Shown here piece by piece: positions 17,117 to 26,281 of a stretch of DNA of 64,000 nt (the first letter of the stretch is position 1; each line of letters begins with the position of its first letter). The translations under genes were made by a program, and so were the position numbers. The notes beneath the pieces are model-generated. The model was not told where the DNA came from, did not search any database, and saw only the letters and a program-made list of their open reading frames with translations. The stretch spans positions 124,001 to 188,000 of the forward strand of contig JAFTXG010000028.1 in the NCBI GenBank assembly GCA_017461725.1, written 5' to 3'. This DNA is from Lachnospiraceae bacterium. Its GTDB lineage: Bacteria; Bacillota; Clostridia; Lachnospirales; Lachnospiraceae.

Positions 17117-18723
17117 CCTTCTGCCTGCTTGTCATCCCCAAGTATCCCGTCCAGACTCAGCCCGTACCGCTTCGCAATATCTCTGGCGTAGCTCAGCCCG
17201 TCCGGCGTGGTTCGTGAAATTTTATAGCTTCTGGTGCCGCTCTCTTTGTTCTCCATCAGCGCCACCAGATTGTCGATCTTTCCCTTATTCAGCGGGTGGG
17301 AATTGTACTTCTCCACCTGTTGGGGCAGGTCATGAATGTGGGTGACGAAAATGCCGCAGCATCCGATCACGCCGATGCCGGTCAGCACCTCAGACGCAAT
17401 ATAACCGGCCTCCAAACCGCTGGTGCTGGAGAAGGACTCATCCATCAACAGCATGTCCGTCTCCTGAAGCTCCTGCATGATCTCACCCAGTCGGGCACAC
17501 TCACTCTCCAGTCGTCCCTTGCCGTAGTTATTTTCATCGGAAGACGGGAAGTGGGTATAAATATTGCTCACCGGGCTCATTGTCGCGCTGACTGCCGGCA
17601 CAAACAGCCCCAGCTGGAACAATGCCTGCGCCATACCCACCGAGTAGGCAAAAATGGACTTTCCGCCGTGATTCGGTCCGGTCACCAGGTAAAATCTGCC
17701 GTCATCATCAAATTCAAAAGAATTGGACACAATGGTCTTCTCCACCAGATTTCTGACCAGCATGGGATTGTACACCTGCTCCAGCGCATAGACCTTCTCC
17801 TCCATGGTCTTTACCGTCGGGCGACACATGGGGTATCCTGCATTTCGCATGGCGTGAATAAAGGTCACTCCCGCCGTCAGGAAACGAATATCGTCCAGCA
17901 ATGCGATAAACATGGCTGTGTTCGCCTGATAATAGTTCTGGATCGCCGGCTCAAAACCTCTTAAGGACTTGGCAAAGATCGTCTGCAGTGCGGAACTCAG
18001 CGTGTAATTCAGGGCTCTCAGCTCCTCGCCGTGGAGCCCCTTGGTCAGCGGATAAAGGGATGACATCAGCACCTTATCATCATTTTTCTTCTTTAACAGC
18101 CTGTCCATGATCGTTCCCGGGCGGAAGGGCTCTTCGTTCACCGAAAGAATGCCCGCCTCTCTGGGCCGCAGATTATCGTCCAGATTCAGGCCGATGGTGA
18201 CACTCTTTAAAAATCCGAAATTCACTTCCATCCTGGACAATTCCCGGCAAAGACTTTGGTATTCCTCCCCCTCAGCCACCGACAGAATCTCCTCGCGAAA
18301 GGCTTTCATCCCCTCGGAGCGCACCTGACAGTCCCTCAGTGTCTCCGAGAACAGCTCTATAATCTCCTGATACATCTCCAGATAGCGGACCGCGCCCAGC
18401 GCGGAGTCAATGGTAAAATCCGCGTTGATGGCCTTTCGCATATCGCTGATATTGTAGATAATATTCACGGCTCTTACGAACATCTCGTACAGCGCCTGAT
18501 TCTCCACGATGTCCTCCACAACAGCCAGACGATACTTCAGCACCTCCGGATCGGTGGTAAAAAAGTTTTTCAATTCCAGATTCGCAAAGCCTCTGTAGCT
18601 CTCCTTGATCAGAATGATCATCTCATCGATCTGCAGGGCGCGGATAAATTTGAAATCCCCCATGGGAACCTCTCGCGAACGGTCATAGCCCGGCGGGTAT
18701 AATAAACTGATATTTGATGCCAT
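17113..18723 (-). CDS. MutS-family ATPase (short form)
   Basis: A 536-residue protein with the MutS core and ATPase domains but no mismatch-binding N-terminal domain, so it is not the classical repair MutS. ATPase motifs: VTGPNHGGKSIFAYS (Walker A, ~residue 328), LLMDESFSSTSG (Walker B, ~420) and the FVTHIHDLP switch (~455). Short MutS-like proteins of Firmicutes are poorly characterised. The start lies after AAGGAGG. The last bases overlap the ATG of the broken hydrolase. Confidence 0.83.
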   Translation of the reverse strand: MASNISLLYPPGYDRSREVPMGDFKFIRALQIDEMIILIKESYRGFANLELKNFFTTDPEVLKYRLAVVEDIVENQALYEMFVRAVNIIYNISDMRKAINADFTIDSALGAVRYLEMYQEIIELFSETLRDCQVRSEGMKAFREEILSVAEGEEYQSLCRELSRMEVNFGFLKSVTIGLNLDDNLRPREAGILSVNEEPFRPGTIMDRLLKKKNDDKVLMSSLYPLTKGLHGEELRALNYTLSSALQTIFAKSLRGFEPAIQNYYQANTAMFIALLDDIRFLTAGVTFIHAMRNAGYPMCRPTVKTMEEKVYALEQVYNPMLVRNLVEKTIVSNSFEFDDDGRFYLVTGPNHGGKSIFAYSVGMAQALFQLGLFVPAVSATMSPVSNIYTHFPSSDENNYGKGRLESECARLGEIMQELQETDMLLMDESFSSTSGLEAGYIASEVLTGIGVIGCCGIFVTHIHDLPQQVEKYNSHPLNKGKIDNLVALMENKESGTRSYKISRTTPDGLSYARDIAKRYGLSLDGILGDDKQAEG

Positions 18724-18764
18724 CTACTCCATTTCCTCCTTGACACACAGACTTCTTACAATTA

Positions 18765-18866
18765 TCACAACACGTTAATAAAGATCAGCGCCACGAAACA
18801 CAAGCTCACACCCAACAGACTGCGCGATGTGATCTTCTCCCCGAAGCAGACGGCGCACATCACCAT
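18765..18866 (-). pseudogene. EamA/DMT transporter C-terminal fragment
   Basis: A 33-codon ORF whose translation resembles the last helix pair of an EamA-type transporter: CFGEKITSRSLLGVSLCF then VALIFINVL and a stop. Nothing upstream extends the similarity, because stops appear within about 40 bases, so this is likely a leftover of a deleted gene, although an internal ATG exists. It fills much of the space between the MutS-like gene and the next plus-strand gene. Confidence 0.45.
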
Positions 18867-18987
18867 TACCCGCCTTTTTCTTGTGTAAATTGATCAAACT
18901 ATGTTATTAATATATCACGCTTTCGCTTTTCTGCAACGTTTTTCTGAACGATGTCCGCGGGAACTTCCGCACAAAAGCAACCTTCGG

Positions 18988-19016
18988 TTGTCTTTCAACG
19001 GTTTTTGTGGTATCAT
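18988..19016 (+). promoter_or_regulatory. Sigma-A-type promoter upstream of the Rossmann reductase
   Basis: TTGTCT and TATCAT are separated by 17 bases, about 58 bases before the start codon. The -35 lies inside the first copy of a 12-base direct repeat, TCGGTTGTCTTT (18984-18995), repeated at 19028-19039 in the leader; this could be a regulator site. Confidence 0.5.
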
Positions 19017-19073
19017 GAACGCAGAAATCGGTTGTCTTTTTACACAGAGATAAAGTGAAAGGGGATTTTAGGA

Positions 19074-20210
19074 ATGAGTCTCGATCAGAACATGAAAATG
19101 CTTATCATTGGTCTGGGCAATCTGTCCGGAAACATGCGCCCTTGCTACGAAGGTTTTCTGGGCGAAAACATGAAAACCAATGTGATTGCCATCAAGGCCA
19201 CCGAAAATCGTCTGGAAGAAAAACGCCGCGAGTTCGGCTTTGAGATCTGCGTGGGCAGTACACTGGAGGTCCTGAAACGTCAGCGCCCCGACGTAATCTT
19301 TACGTCACCTCCCCCCAGAGAGGTGCCAAAAACCACCGAGGAATGTCTGATCCCCTACTATCAGCTGCTCAGAGAGGAGGGGGCTGAGTTTCCTCTTCTG
19401 CTGAATTTCGCCCCCGACCCGTCTGCCTCTTACTTTTATGATATGCTGGGTGAGGACATTTTTGCTGTCAATATTCTGCCAAATACCCGCTCCCACGTGG
19501 AACACATCCACTGCGCTTCCGTCTCCTACAATTATGTAACTTTCGATGAGCGTCACCCCTGGGACAACGAAAAGACAGACTTCTTAAAGCGCTTCTTAAG
19601 CCCCAAGGGGAATTATCTGGAGTGCCGCAAGGACGAAGTCTTCCCCATGCTCTCCATCAAGACGGTGGGCACCATGTGCTTTGATATGTGCTGCCAGATC
19701 TCCGATGTTCTCGCAGAGCGCGGTGAGGAGCTCTCCATCAAGGACATCGCCTCCTGCATGCGCCGCATTCACCGCGACCGTCTGGAACATCCCGGTGAAA
19801 ATCCATATCCCTGCGAGATCGATGATATCCCCGCCGAGTATGTTCCCTTTGTGCGGGCATCCATCCTGTCCTTCTACGACGGACATCTGGACTACGCCAG
19901 AGATGCCGGCATACAGCCTCCCACCGACACCCTCTCCACCCACTTTAAGATGGACCTGCAGCTTTTATCCGCGCAGCTCCAGTCCAGAGAAAAGATTGAG
20001 GGCTCCATCCCCACCCGCGCCACCAAGGGCGGCGTACTGGAATTGACCATGAAGCTGTACAATGACGAGTGCAGAGAACTTTACAGCGATGCCTTCCGGA
20101 CCTTCCTGGACACCGGTGTCATCGATGAAGACTTTTTTGCCCGGTGGCGCAGCCTCTCCTACCACCTTGTGGACCGCGTCGTGGAGCACAGCAAACGCCT
20201 TTCCAAATAA
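19074..20210 (+). CDS. NAD(P)-binding Rossmann-fold protein, ProC/ketopantoate-reductase-like
   Basis: A 378-residue protein with an N-terminal dinucleotide-binding motif (MLIIGLGNLSGNM, residues ~9-21) and a long all-alpha C-terminal part, the general layout of pyrroline-5-carboxylate and ketopantoate reductases, but longer than either. A PDVIFTSPPPREVPK segment corresponds to the second strand of the NADP domain. I cannot name the substrate. AAAGGGGA precedes the ATG. It is the first plus-strand gene of a short run with plsC and the TrmH gene. Confidence 0.65.
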   Translation: MSLDQNMKMLIIGLGNLSGNMRPCYEGFLGENMKTNVIAIKATENRLEEKRREFGFEICVGSTLEVLKRQRPDVIFTSPPPREVPKTTEECLIPYYQLLREEGAEFPLLLNFAPDPSASYFYDMLGEDIFAVNILPNTRSHVEHIHCASVSYNYVTFDERHPWDNEKTDFLKRFLSPKGNYLECRKDEVFPMLSIKTVGTMCFDMCCQISDVLAERGEELSIKDIASCMRRIHRDRLEHPGENPYPCEIDDIPAEYVPFVRASILSFYDGHLDYARDAGIQPPTDTLSTHFKMDLQLLSAQLQSREKIEGSIPTRATKGGVLELTMKLYNDECRELYSDAFRTFLDTGVIDEDFFARWRSLSYHLVDRVVEHSKRLSK

Positions 20211-20301
20211 CCGTTGGCAGCTACACGGCAAACGCCTTTCCAGGCAACACAGCAGACATCTCCACCGCAAACGCCTTTCCACCACCGCAATCTTCTTTCC
20301 A
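20191..20301 (+). repeat. Three direct copies of a 15-base repeat, plus one degenerate
   Basis: GCAAACGCCTTTCCA occurs exactly at 20191-20205, 20228-20242 and 20267-20281, at 37- and 39-base intervals, and in degenerate form (GCAATCTTCTTTCCA) at 20287-20301. The first copy is part of the coding end of the Rossmann gene; the others are in the intergenic space before plsC. The tail of the gene appears to have been duplicated in tandem. It could also be a regulator binding array. Confidence 0.7.
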
Positions 20302-20399
20302 GGGAGTATCTTGGCGGAAAGAGAAATCTGTGGTAAACTATGAAAAATACCGGGCGGAAATATCTGCCCAAAGAACGAATCCATCAGGAGGACACTCAA

Positions 20400-21110
20400 T
20401 TGAATCGTATTGTATTAATGTGCTTAAGAAATCTCTGGCGTGTGCCGGGTGCCTATATCAAGCTTTGCCATTACGCCAAACACACTGACCGCTACACCGA
20501 GGAGGAAATGTGGGCCCACATCCACTACATCATGAACCGGGCGGTCACTTCCGGAAATATCGATCTGAAAATCACTGGCGAGGAAAATATCCCCAGGGAA
20601 AACGGTTTCCTCTTCTGCGCCAATCATCAGGGCATGTTTGATGTGGTAGCCCTCTCCGGCACCTACAGCCGCCCCTTGGGCGTTATCTTCAAGAAGGAGC
20701 TGGCAAACGTGCCGTTCCTGAAACAGATTGTCGCCTGCACAAAATCCTTCGGTCTTGACCGCGATGACGTGCGCCAGTCCATGGGCGTCATCGCAGAGCT
20801 GACCAAAGAACTGAAAAAAGGCAGAAGCTACGTCATCTACCCCGAGGGCACCCGCAGCCGCAACGGCAATCAGATGGGTGAGTTCCATGCCGGAAGTTTC
20901 CGTGCCGCCGTGAAGGCCAAAGCCCCCATCGTGCCCATCGCCTACATCGACAGCTACAAAGTGCTGGACCAGAAAGGCTGCAAGCCTGTGTCCGTACAGA
21001 TGCACTATCTCCCACCCCTGACCTACGAGGAGTACAAGGATATGAAGACACCGGAGATCGCGGAACTGGTGAAGGGACGGATCGCAGAGGTCATTGAACA
21101 CAACATCTGA
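20400..21110 (+). CDS. plsC: 1-acyl-glycerol-3-phosphate acyltransferase (PlsC family)
   Basis: A ~236-residue membrane-associated acyltransferase of phospholipid synthesis (lysophosphatidic acid to phosphatidic acid). The catalytic NHQGMFD (HX4D) lies near residue 76, and the glycerol-phosphate block YPEGTRSR near 158; both are intact. The ribosome site AGGAGG followed by eight bases places the start at TTG (20400), not at the upstream ATG, which sits before it. It is likely co-transcribed with its upstream neighbour across the repeat region. Confidence 0.85.
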   Translation: MNRIVLMCLRNLWRVPGAYIKLCHYAKHTDRYTEEEMWAHIHYIMNRAVTSGNIDLKITGEENIPRENGFLFCANHQGMFDVVALSGTYSRPLGVIFKKELANVPFLKQIVACTKSFGLDRDDVRQSMGVIAELTKELKKGRSYVIYPEGTRSRNGNQMGEFHAGSFRAAVKAKAPIVPIAYIDSYKVLDQKGCKPVSVQMHYLPPLTYEEYKDMKTPEIAELVKGRIAEVIEHNI

Positions 21111-21224
21111 CGGGGTGCACGATGAGCAGATCTCATTTTATCCCAGACGCTGCCGGAAATACATACGAAACCCCCAAAAGAAAGGTACGATGTTTTTACT
21201 GTTGTAAGCATCCTTCAATCGACT

Positions 21225-22049
21225 ATGAATAATATCACTGAGATTACCGATTTTAATGTCCCCGAACTGGATATCTATGCCCGGCTCCCGGAGGTGCAGC
21301 TCCTGCGTTACCATGAGCCGAAGCCGGGCCTTTTTATCGCGGAAAGCCCAAATGTGATTCTCCGTGCACTGAATGCGGGCTACGAACCGGTCTCTCTCTT
21401 AGTCGAACGAAAGCATCTGGACGGACAGGCATCTGAGGTCATCTCCCGCTGTCCGGACGTGCCTGTCTATACCGCTGATTTCGACGTACTGACCCGGCTG
21501 ACCGGCTTCCAGCTGACCCGCGGACTGCTCTGCGCCATGAAGCGCCGCATTCTCCCCACCGTGGCAGATGTCTGTGCCGGCACACGCCGGATCGCCGTTC
21601 TGGAGAACGTGATGAATCCCACCAACGTGGGGGCCATCTTCCGCTCTGCCGCCGCACTGAATATGGATGCGGTGCTGCTGACAGACGGCTGCAGTGATCC
21701 CCTATACCGCCGGGCAAGCAGAGTCAGCATGGGCACCGTATTTCAGGTGCCGTGGACATTTATAAAGACCGAAGCTGACGGACAGCCCCGGTCTTATATT
21801 AGTATGCTTCACAAGTCAGGATTTAAAACTGCCGCCATGGCTCTCACCGACGAGTCCGTCTCCATCGACGATCCCCGCGTCCTGGCCGAGGAAAAGCTGG
21901 CCATCGTGCTGGGCACGGAGGGGGAAGGGCTGATGGAAAGCACCATTGCCGAGTGCGACTACACCGTCAAAATCCCCATGAGTCATGGGGTGGATTCACT
22001 GAATGTGGCGGCGGCAAGTGCGGTGGCGTTTTGGGTGATGGGGAGGTGA
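21225..22049 (+). CDS. TrmH/SpoU-family RNA 2'-O-methyltransferase
   Basis: A 274-residue SPOUT methyltransferase. The N-terminal ~100 residues form the substrate-binding part; the C-terminal knot domain has NVMNPTNVGAIFRSAAAL (motif 1), AIVLGTEGEGL (motif 2) and KIPMSHGVDSLNVAAASAVA (motif 3), all intact. Its target (rRNA or tRNA) is not deducible. No strong ribosome site is visible before the ATG. A four-codon ORF with an AAAGG site precedes it by about 35 bases. Confidence 0.88.
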   Translation: MNNITEITDFNVPELDIYARLPEVQLLRYHEPKPGLFIAESPNVILRALNAGYEPVSLLVERKHLDGQASEVISRCPDVPVYTADFDVLTRLTGFQLTRGLLCAMKRRILPTVADVCAGTRRIAVLENVMNPTNVGAIFRSAAALNMDAVLLTDGCSDPLYRRASRVSMGTVFQVPWTFIKTEADGQPRSYISMLHKSGFKTAAMALTDESVSIDDPRVLAEEKLAIVLGTEGEGLMESTIAECDYTVKIPMSHGVDSLNVAAASAVAFWVMGR

Positions 22050-22178
22050 AGAGGCCATTGTCTCTTTACCAGCCGCTCTTCAAACAGGTATCTCTGCTTG
22101 ATAAGATATCCTCTGACTCCAGGCACTTCTACCATCCTTCTTTTCCTATGCCAAACTGAATTGACCTTGTACAGCAGA

Positions 22179-22202
22179 AAGCGTGGACTTTCCTCCACGC
22201 TT
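22179..22202. terminator. Hairpin between two convergent genes
   Basis: AAGCGTGGA and TCCACGCTT form a nine-base stem with a six-base loop in the gap between the convergent TrmH and NCS2 genes. It lacks a clear T-run on either strand, so termination is likely but inefficient. Confidence 0.4.
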
Positions 22203-22218
22203 CCTCATATCATCCATA

Positions 22219-23628
22219 TTAATGTGTCAACAACAGCATCACCACGAACAATCCCGCAATCACCCAGGAACTTCCTTTAATTTTCTTAATATCACCGCAG
22301 AACACGCTGATGACGATATACGAAATCAATCCGAACGCGATACCGTAGGAAATGTTGTAGGTAAAGGGCATCACGGCCAGCGTCAGGAATGCGGGCACGC
22401 AGATCTTATAATTATCCCAATCGATATTTTTGATGGAGCTCATCATCAGGATACCCACATAAATGAGGGCCGCCGCTGTCGCACATCCGGGAACGAACTG
22501 GGCGATGGGGCTCAAAAACATGGCGATAAAGAAGAAAATTCCACAGAAAACGGCGGTCAGACCGGTGCGGCCGCCTGCCGCAACGCCCGCATTGACCTCG
22601 CTGAAGGTGGTGACGGTGGATGTACCGCAGATCGCACCCACAGTGGTGGCGATTGCATCGGACAGCATGCCCTGATTCATGTTGATCACCTCACCATTTT
22701 CGTCCATCAGACCGGCACGGCCGCAGGCCGCATACAGAGTGCCCAGGGTATCAAACATATCTACCATACAGAACGCCAGCGCCGTGGTGGCGATGGTGAG
22801 AACCAGATTTGCATTTCCGTGTTTTTCCACGAATGCGGAGAAATCAAAGCCGTCAGTGAACACCTTGAACAGAGACTGATCCTTGAACTCCCTGAACGCC
22901 TCGATAGGGCTGATAAAGCTGACCTGAAGCTCTGCATAAAAACCGGCAACCGTCAGACCCAGCAGGTAATAGAGTGCCATACCGCCAATGATACCGATCA
23001 ACACGGAACCGCGGATCTTTTTGTGTGCCATGATGACGATGGCGAGCAGAGTACACAGGGTAACGACCTTCGGCATGATATCGCCCCAGCTCTGAGTCAG
23101 CAGATTAAATGAAGTCAAATCAACACAGGTGGATGAGCTCGGCACAACGATGCCGGCATTCTGAAGGCCCAGAAAAGCGATGAACAGACCAATACCAGAC
23201 GGGATGGCCACTCTGACCGCCTCGGGCAGCGCGTCAAATATCTTTTTGCGCAGGCCTGTCGCCGTGAGAAAGATAAAGAAAAGACCTTCGATCAAAATAA
23301 GGACCAGCGCATTTGCGTAGGACAGACCGAAACCGATGCAGACCGTGTAGACAAAAAACGCGTTGAGTCCCATACCGCTCGCCATAGCCAGCGGCAAATT
23401 AGAAAGCAGTCCCGCCAGCGTGGTTCCCACCACTGCGGAGATAGCCGTCGCGATATAGATCGCACCGTAAGAGACGTCCAGCGGATTTGAACCGTCTCCA
23501 AAGGGGTTTGCAAACATATTTGCGTTTACCATCAAAATATAGACCATCGAAAAGAAGGTGGTCATGCCGGCGATCAACTCGGTTCTCACCGTAGTTCCTC
23601 GCTCCTTAAGCTGAAAAAACTTTTCCAT
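22219..23628 (-). CDS. NCS2-family purine permease
   Basis: A 469-residue membrane protein of the AzgA/PbuG-type NCS2 family (adenine, guanine or hypoxanthine:H+ symport), with about twelve or more helices. Diagnostic segments: AGMTTFFSMVYILMVN, ASGMGLNAFFVYTVC, CGTSTVTTFSEVNAGVAAGGRTG and the charged MFDTLGTLYAACGRAG. Transcribed after the deaminase-like gene, 112 bases apart, with a candidate TATAAT of its own in the gap; both genes fit purine uptake and conversion. GGAGAAAGAG precedes the ATG. Confidence 0.88.
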   Translation of the reverse strand: MEKFFQLKERGTTVRTELIAGMTTFFSMVYILMVNANMFANPFGDGSNPLDVSYGAIYIATAISAVVGTTLAGLLSNLPLAMASGMGLNAFFVYTVCIGFGLSYANALVLILIEGLFFIFLTATGLRKKIFDALPEAVRVAIPSGIGLFIAFLGLQNAGIVVPSSSTCVDLTSFNLLTQSWGDIMPKVVTLCTLLAIVIMAHKKIRGSVLIGIIGGMALYYLLGLTVAGFYAELQVSFISPIEAFREFKDQSLFKVFTDGFDFSAFVEKHGNANLVLTIATTALAFCMVDMFDTLGTLYAACGRAGLMDENGEVINMNQGMLSDAIATTVGAICGTSTVTTFSEVNAGVAAGGRTGLTAVFCGIFFFIAMFLSPIAQFVPGCATAAALIYVGILMMSSIKNIDWDNYKICVPAFLTLAVMPFTYNISYGIAFGLISYIVISVFCGDIKKIKGSSWVIAGLFVVMLLLTH

Positions 23629-23693
23629 ACTCTCTTTCTCCTTTGTGTGATGGGGTCAATTATAACACATTTTTCCCAATTTGGTATCCCTTT

Positions 23694-23723
23694 TGCACCG
23701 GATTTTGGGGAAAATCAGGTGCA
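23694..23723 (-). other. Near-perfect hairpin between deaminase and NCS2 genes
   Basis: TGCACC and GGTGCA enclose GATTTT and AAAATC around a CCCC loop: two six-base stems separated by a single mismatch. No T-run follows in the direction of transcription, so it is more likely an mRNA processing or stability element than a terminator. A TATAAT-like -10 lies ~35 bases downstream. I do not see a purine riboswitch core. Confidence 0.45.
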
Positions 23724-23740
23724 GATTTGTATCATGACGA

Positions 23741-26206
23741 TTATCGCCTCGTCCCGATGTTGTCCTCCAGCTCCCGGATTTTTTCGACAACCGCCTCCAC
23801 GGAGGCATTGATCGTCACGTATCCCTCCAGAGAAGCCGCCTTCGCCTTCAGCATTGAGGACTTGGGATAGATGAATATACGCGCCAGTCCTTTTCCGTTT
23901 CGCGCCTCCTGCACCAGATTCGCAACAGCGGAATTTCCGTCAAAGGCAAGCAGCACGCAGTTTCTTCGCTCAAAAATCTCGTAGTTAAAGGATTTGTAGA
24001 TGCCCATCTCCTGGGATTCCGTGGAGATGCGGATGCCTTTCAGCTCAGCCCGGGATAGCTTCCCGATCTGTTTCGGTGTCATCAATGCCGGAATGATTCC
24101 GTAAATATCAAATCCCTTATTGTTCTTCACAATATATTTTTCATGACCGGACAATTTATGCCCGACCACAAAGAAAACTTTTTCCGGGTCCAAATGATCC
24201 AGCAGCGCCTGCAGAAGCGCTTTGTCGCTGTCGCTGACTCTCGTGGAATCGCTGCTGGTAAAGCTGCCTCCGGCAATCACGATGGGATACTTGTCCCAGG
24301 GCAGCTCGATCACCCGATCCTTAAACACCGGGTAAGACGGATGCTTGTGGATCTCAAACCGCACGTCGCGGATATCGCCAAATTGCTTCCGAAATTCCTC
24401 CGAATAGTACTGCTGAACAGAACGCCCGCCCAGCAGCTCCTCAAACGCCTCTGACTTACGGCTGAAATTGATGGTCTGGCGTTTGATGATCACATCCTCC
24501 ACCGCTCTCATCTTCAAAAACTCACAGTCGGAAATCTTCAGGAAATTCGCCAGCGCCAGCTGCTCATCGATGCTGTCCGTCCCATACAGACCGTAGCCGT
24601 CGGTGCCCATGACGCAGGAGATATCATTCTCCAGATAGCGCTTCAACGGATGCTTCTTCAGATCGATCAGATTATTCAGACGGACATTGCTGGTCAGCTG
24701 GAACTCCAGAACGATATCGTGCTCCCTGATCTTTTCCAGCAGTTCCATGCCCTGTCTGCTCTTCAGGTTTGCACAGTAGAGCCCGTGACCGATGCGCATG
24801 TACGGAAACCGCTGTCCCGGCAGCAGTGACTCCTCCACCAGCCGAATCGCCTTCGCCATATTTGTTTTCAGTGAGTCATTCTCCCCGGCGTGAACGCGGA
24901 TGATCCAGTTCTCATCCTCGCTGGCGATCTTCGTCACAATCTCCCTGATGACCGCCCTCAGCTCCTCGATGTCATTAATCTCCTCGCCCACAAAATCACT
25001 GCCCACCACATAAGGGTCCTTGCAGACCACCTTCAGGGCCTGGATCGCCTCAGTCAGATAATTTCCAGAGACAATATTCTCCTTCACCAGGGTCAACGGA
25101 ATCCTTCGGATGGCGGCCAGAAAACGGATATCCACTCCCGTCTCAGCCTTCACCAGCGGAAGCATATGGTGGATCTGCTCCAGCATGCGCGCTGCGGAGA
25201 TATCCTTTTTCACCAGTGTCGTGTCGCTGATCTCCACATATTTGATATGCCGCTTCTGATATTCCCGGCCGATCCACAACAGTGTATCCTCATAGAACGT
25301 GATATCCGCATAATTTTCATTGTCGGAATCCATGAGCATCCGCTGCAGATACCCGCAAATGTCCTGATCCTCGATCTGATCCATATTCACCAGATCAATC
25401 TCGTAGCCAGCCTCCACGCCCTTGGTGAACACATAGCGGTAGAGATACAGCTTTTCCAGATTCGTAAATACGGCCTGGGAATCCTTCAGTATGGTCAAAG
25501 ACCGGCGGATCTTATTGATATTCATCGTGGAGTTCTCAACATTCAGCAGAATCAGATCCGCAAAGTTGATAAAGGTATTGTCATCGATCCTCCGGTCCAG
25601 ATGCTTGCCCGACAATCCGGACAGATCGATGGTATTTTTCACCGTCTCCCGCTGTTCGTCCAGAAAACGCTGCTGCGCATCGGACAAGGTCAGTTTTAAT
25701 TTCTTGATATAATACAACGGATAGCGGATCTGATGCTTGATCGCCAGCGCGATCAGGATATCTGCACTCAGGTTGGCATTGCCGTGGGTGTGCAGATCGG
25801 TGGACAGCTTAATCCGCTCCAGCACATAGGACTTCACCAGAGTCTCCCGGAAGGAATATTTGTAGTCCTTCGTCTGGCTCATCAGGGTCTTCGCGATGGC
25901 CGGGATCAGGGAATTGACCTCAATTTTACCACTGGGATAAATGTTCGCCAGCTTCAGTCCGTTCAGGCGCAAAATATAGACCCGCTGCCCATCCCCCTTG
26001 ATATAGCAGGGGATCTCGCCCACGATGGCCCTCTTTCCGTCCCTGATCACCGTCTCCTGCCGGGATACGATAGCCAGATTGTTGATCAGATTGTCCGACT
26101 GGTGATTCGTCGTAAAGATGGTGTATGAGAGGACATCGTTTTCCATTTCCAGAGTAACGACGATGTCCTTTTCTTTATCCAGATAGAATTTTCCAAAATA
26201 GCTCAT
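23741..26206 (-). CDS. Adenosine-deaminase-like protein fused to a C-terminal Rossmann-like domain
   Basis: An ~821-residue protein, more than twice the usual adenosine deaminase length. The deaminase signature is in order: DLHTHGNANLS (metal HxH, ~residue 135), RVHAGEND (~455), MRIGHGLYC (~485), LTSNVRLNN (~515) and GTDGYGLYG (~548). About 130 residues precede the barrel. The last ~190 residues form a second domain, opening IVIAGGSFTSSDS and containing FDGNSAVANLVQEAR, similar in pattern to SLOG/DprA-like nucleotide-binding folds. It probably deaminates adenosine or a derivative. The start is the ATG after AAGGAG; a strong promoter lies ~50 bases upstream. Confidence 0.75.
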   Translation of the reverse strand: MSYFGKFYLDKEKDIVVTLEMENDVLSYTIFTTNHQSDNLINNLAIVSRQETVIRDGKRAIVGEIPCYIKGDGQRVYILRLNGLKLANIYPSGKIEVNSLIPAIAKTLMSQTKDYKYSFRETLVKSYVLERIKLSTDLHTHGNANLSADILIALAIKHQIRYPLYYIKKLKLTLSDAQQRFLDEQRETVKNTIDLSGLSGKHLDRRIDDNTFINFADLILLNVENSTMNINKIRRSLTILKDSQAVFTNLEKLYLYRYVFTKGVEAGYEIDLVNMDQIEDQDICGYLQRMLMDSDNENYADITFYEDTLLWIGREYQKRHIKYVEISDTTLVKKDISAARMLEQIHHMLPLVKAETGVDIRFLAAIRRIPLTLVKENIVSGNYLTEAIQALKVVCKDPYVVGSDFVGEEINDIEELRAVIREIVTKIASEDENWIIRVHAGENDSLKTNMAKAIRLVEESLLPGQRFPYMRIGHGLYCANLKSRQGMELLEKIREHDIVLEFQLTSNVRLNNLIDLKKHPLKRYLENDISCVMGTDGYGLYGTDSIDEQLALANFLKISDCEFLKMRAVEDVIIKRQTINFSRKSEAFEELLGGRSVQQYYSEEFRKQFGDIRDVRFEIHKHPSYPVFKDRVIELPWDKYPIVIAGGSFTSSDSTRVSDSDKALLQALLDHLDPEKVFFVVGHKLSGHEKYIVKNNKGFDIYGIIPALMTPKQIGKLSRAELKGIRISTESQEMGIYKSFNYEIFERRNCVLLAFDGNSAVANLVQEARNGKGLARIFIYPKSSMLKAKAASLEGYVTINASVEAVVEKIRELEDNIGTRR

Positions 26207-26252
26207 ATGATCTCCTTTTTTCACAAATTATGACCACATTTTATTTTCTTAT

Positions 26253-26281
26253 ATTATACTGTTTTATCCGCCGAATTACAA
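26253..26281 (-). promoter_or_regulatory. Sigma-A promoter of the deaminase-like gene
   Basis: TTGTAA (26276-26281), a 17-base spacer, and a consensus TATAAT (26253-26258) on the minus strand, ending 47 bases from the start codon. Its position argues against the 67-codon frame that overlaps it being a gene. Confidence 0.7.

Noticed and set aside
21185-21210. Four-codon ORF with AAAGG before the TrmH gene
   Set aside because: Too short to be informative and with no repeat or terminator that would support attenuation.
23629-23740. Purine riboswitch before the NCS2 gene
   Set aside because: The gap is only 112 bases and has a simple hairpin; the conserved three-way-junction core is not visible.
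23741-26206. RADAR-type defence (RdrB-like large deaminase)
   Set aside because: RdrB is of similar length, but no RdrA ATPase partner is adjacent, and the neighbour is a purine permease; ordinary purine salvage with an extra domain fits better.
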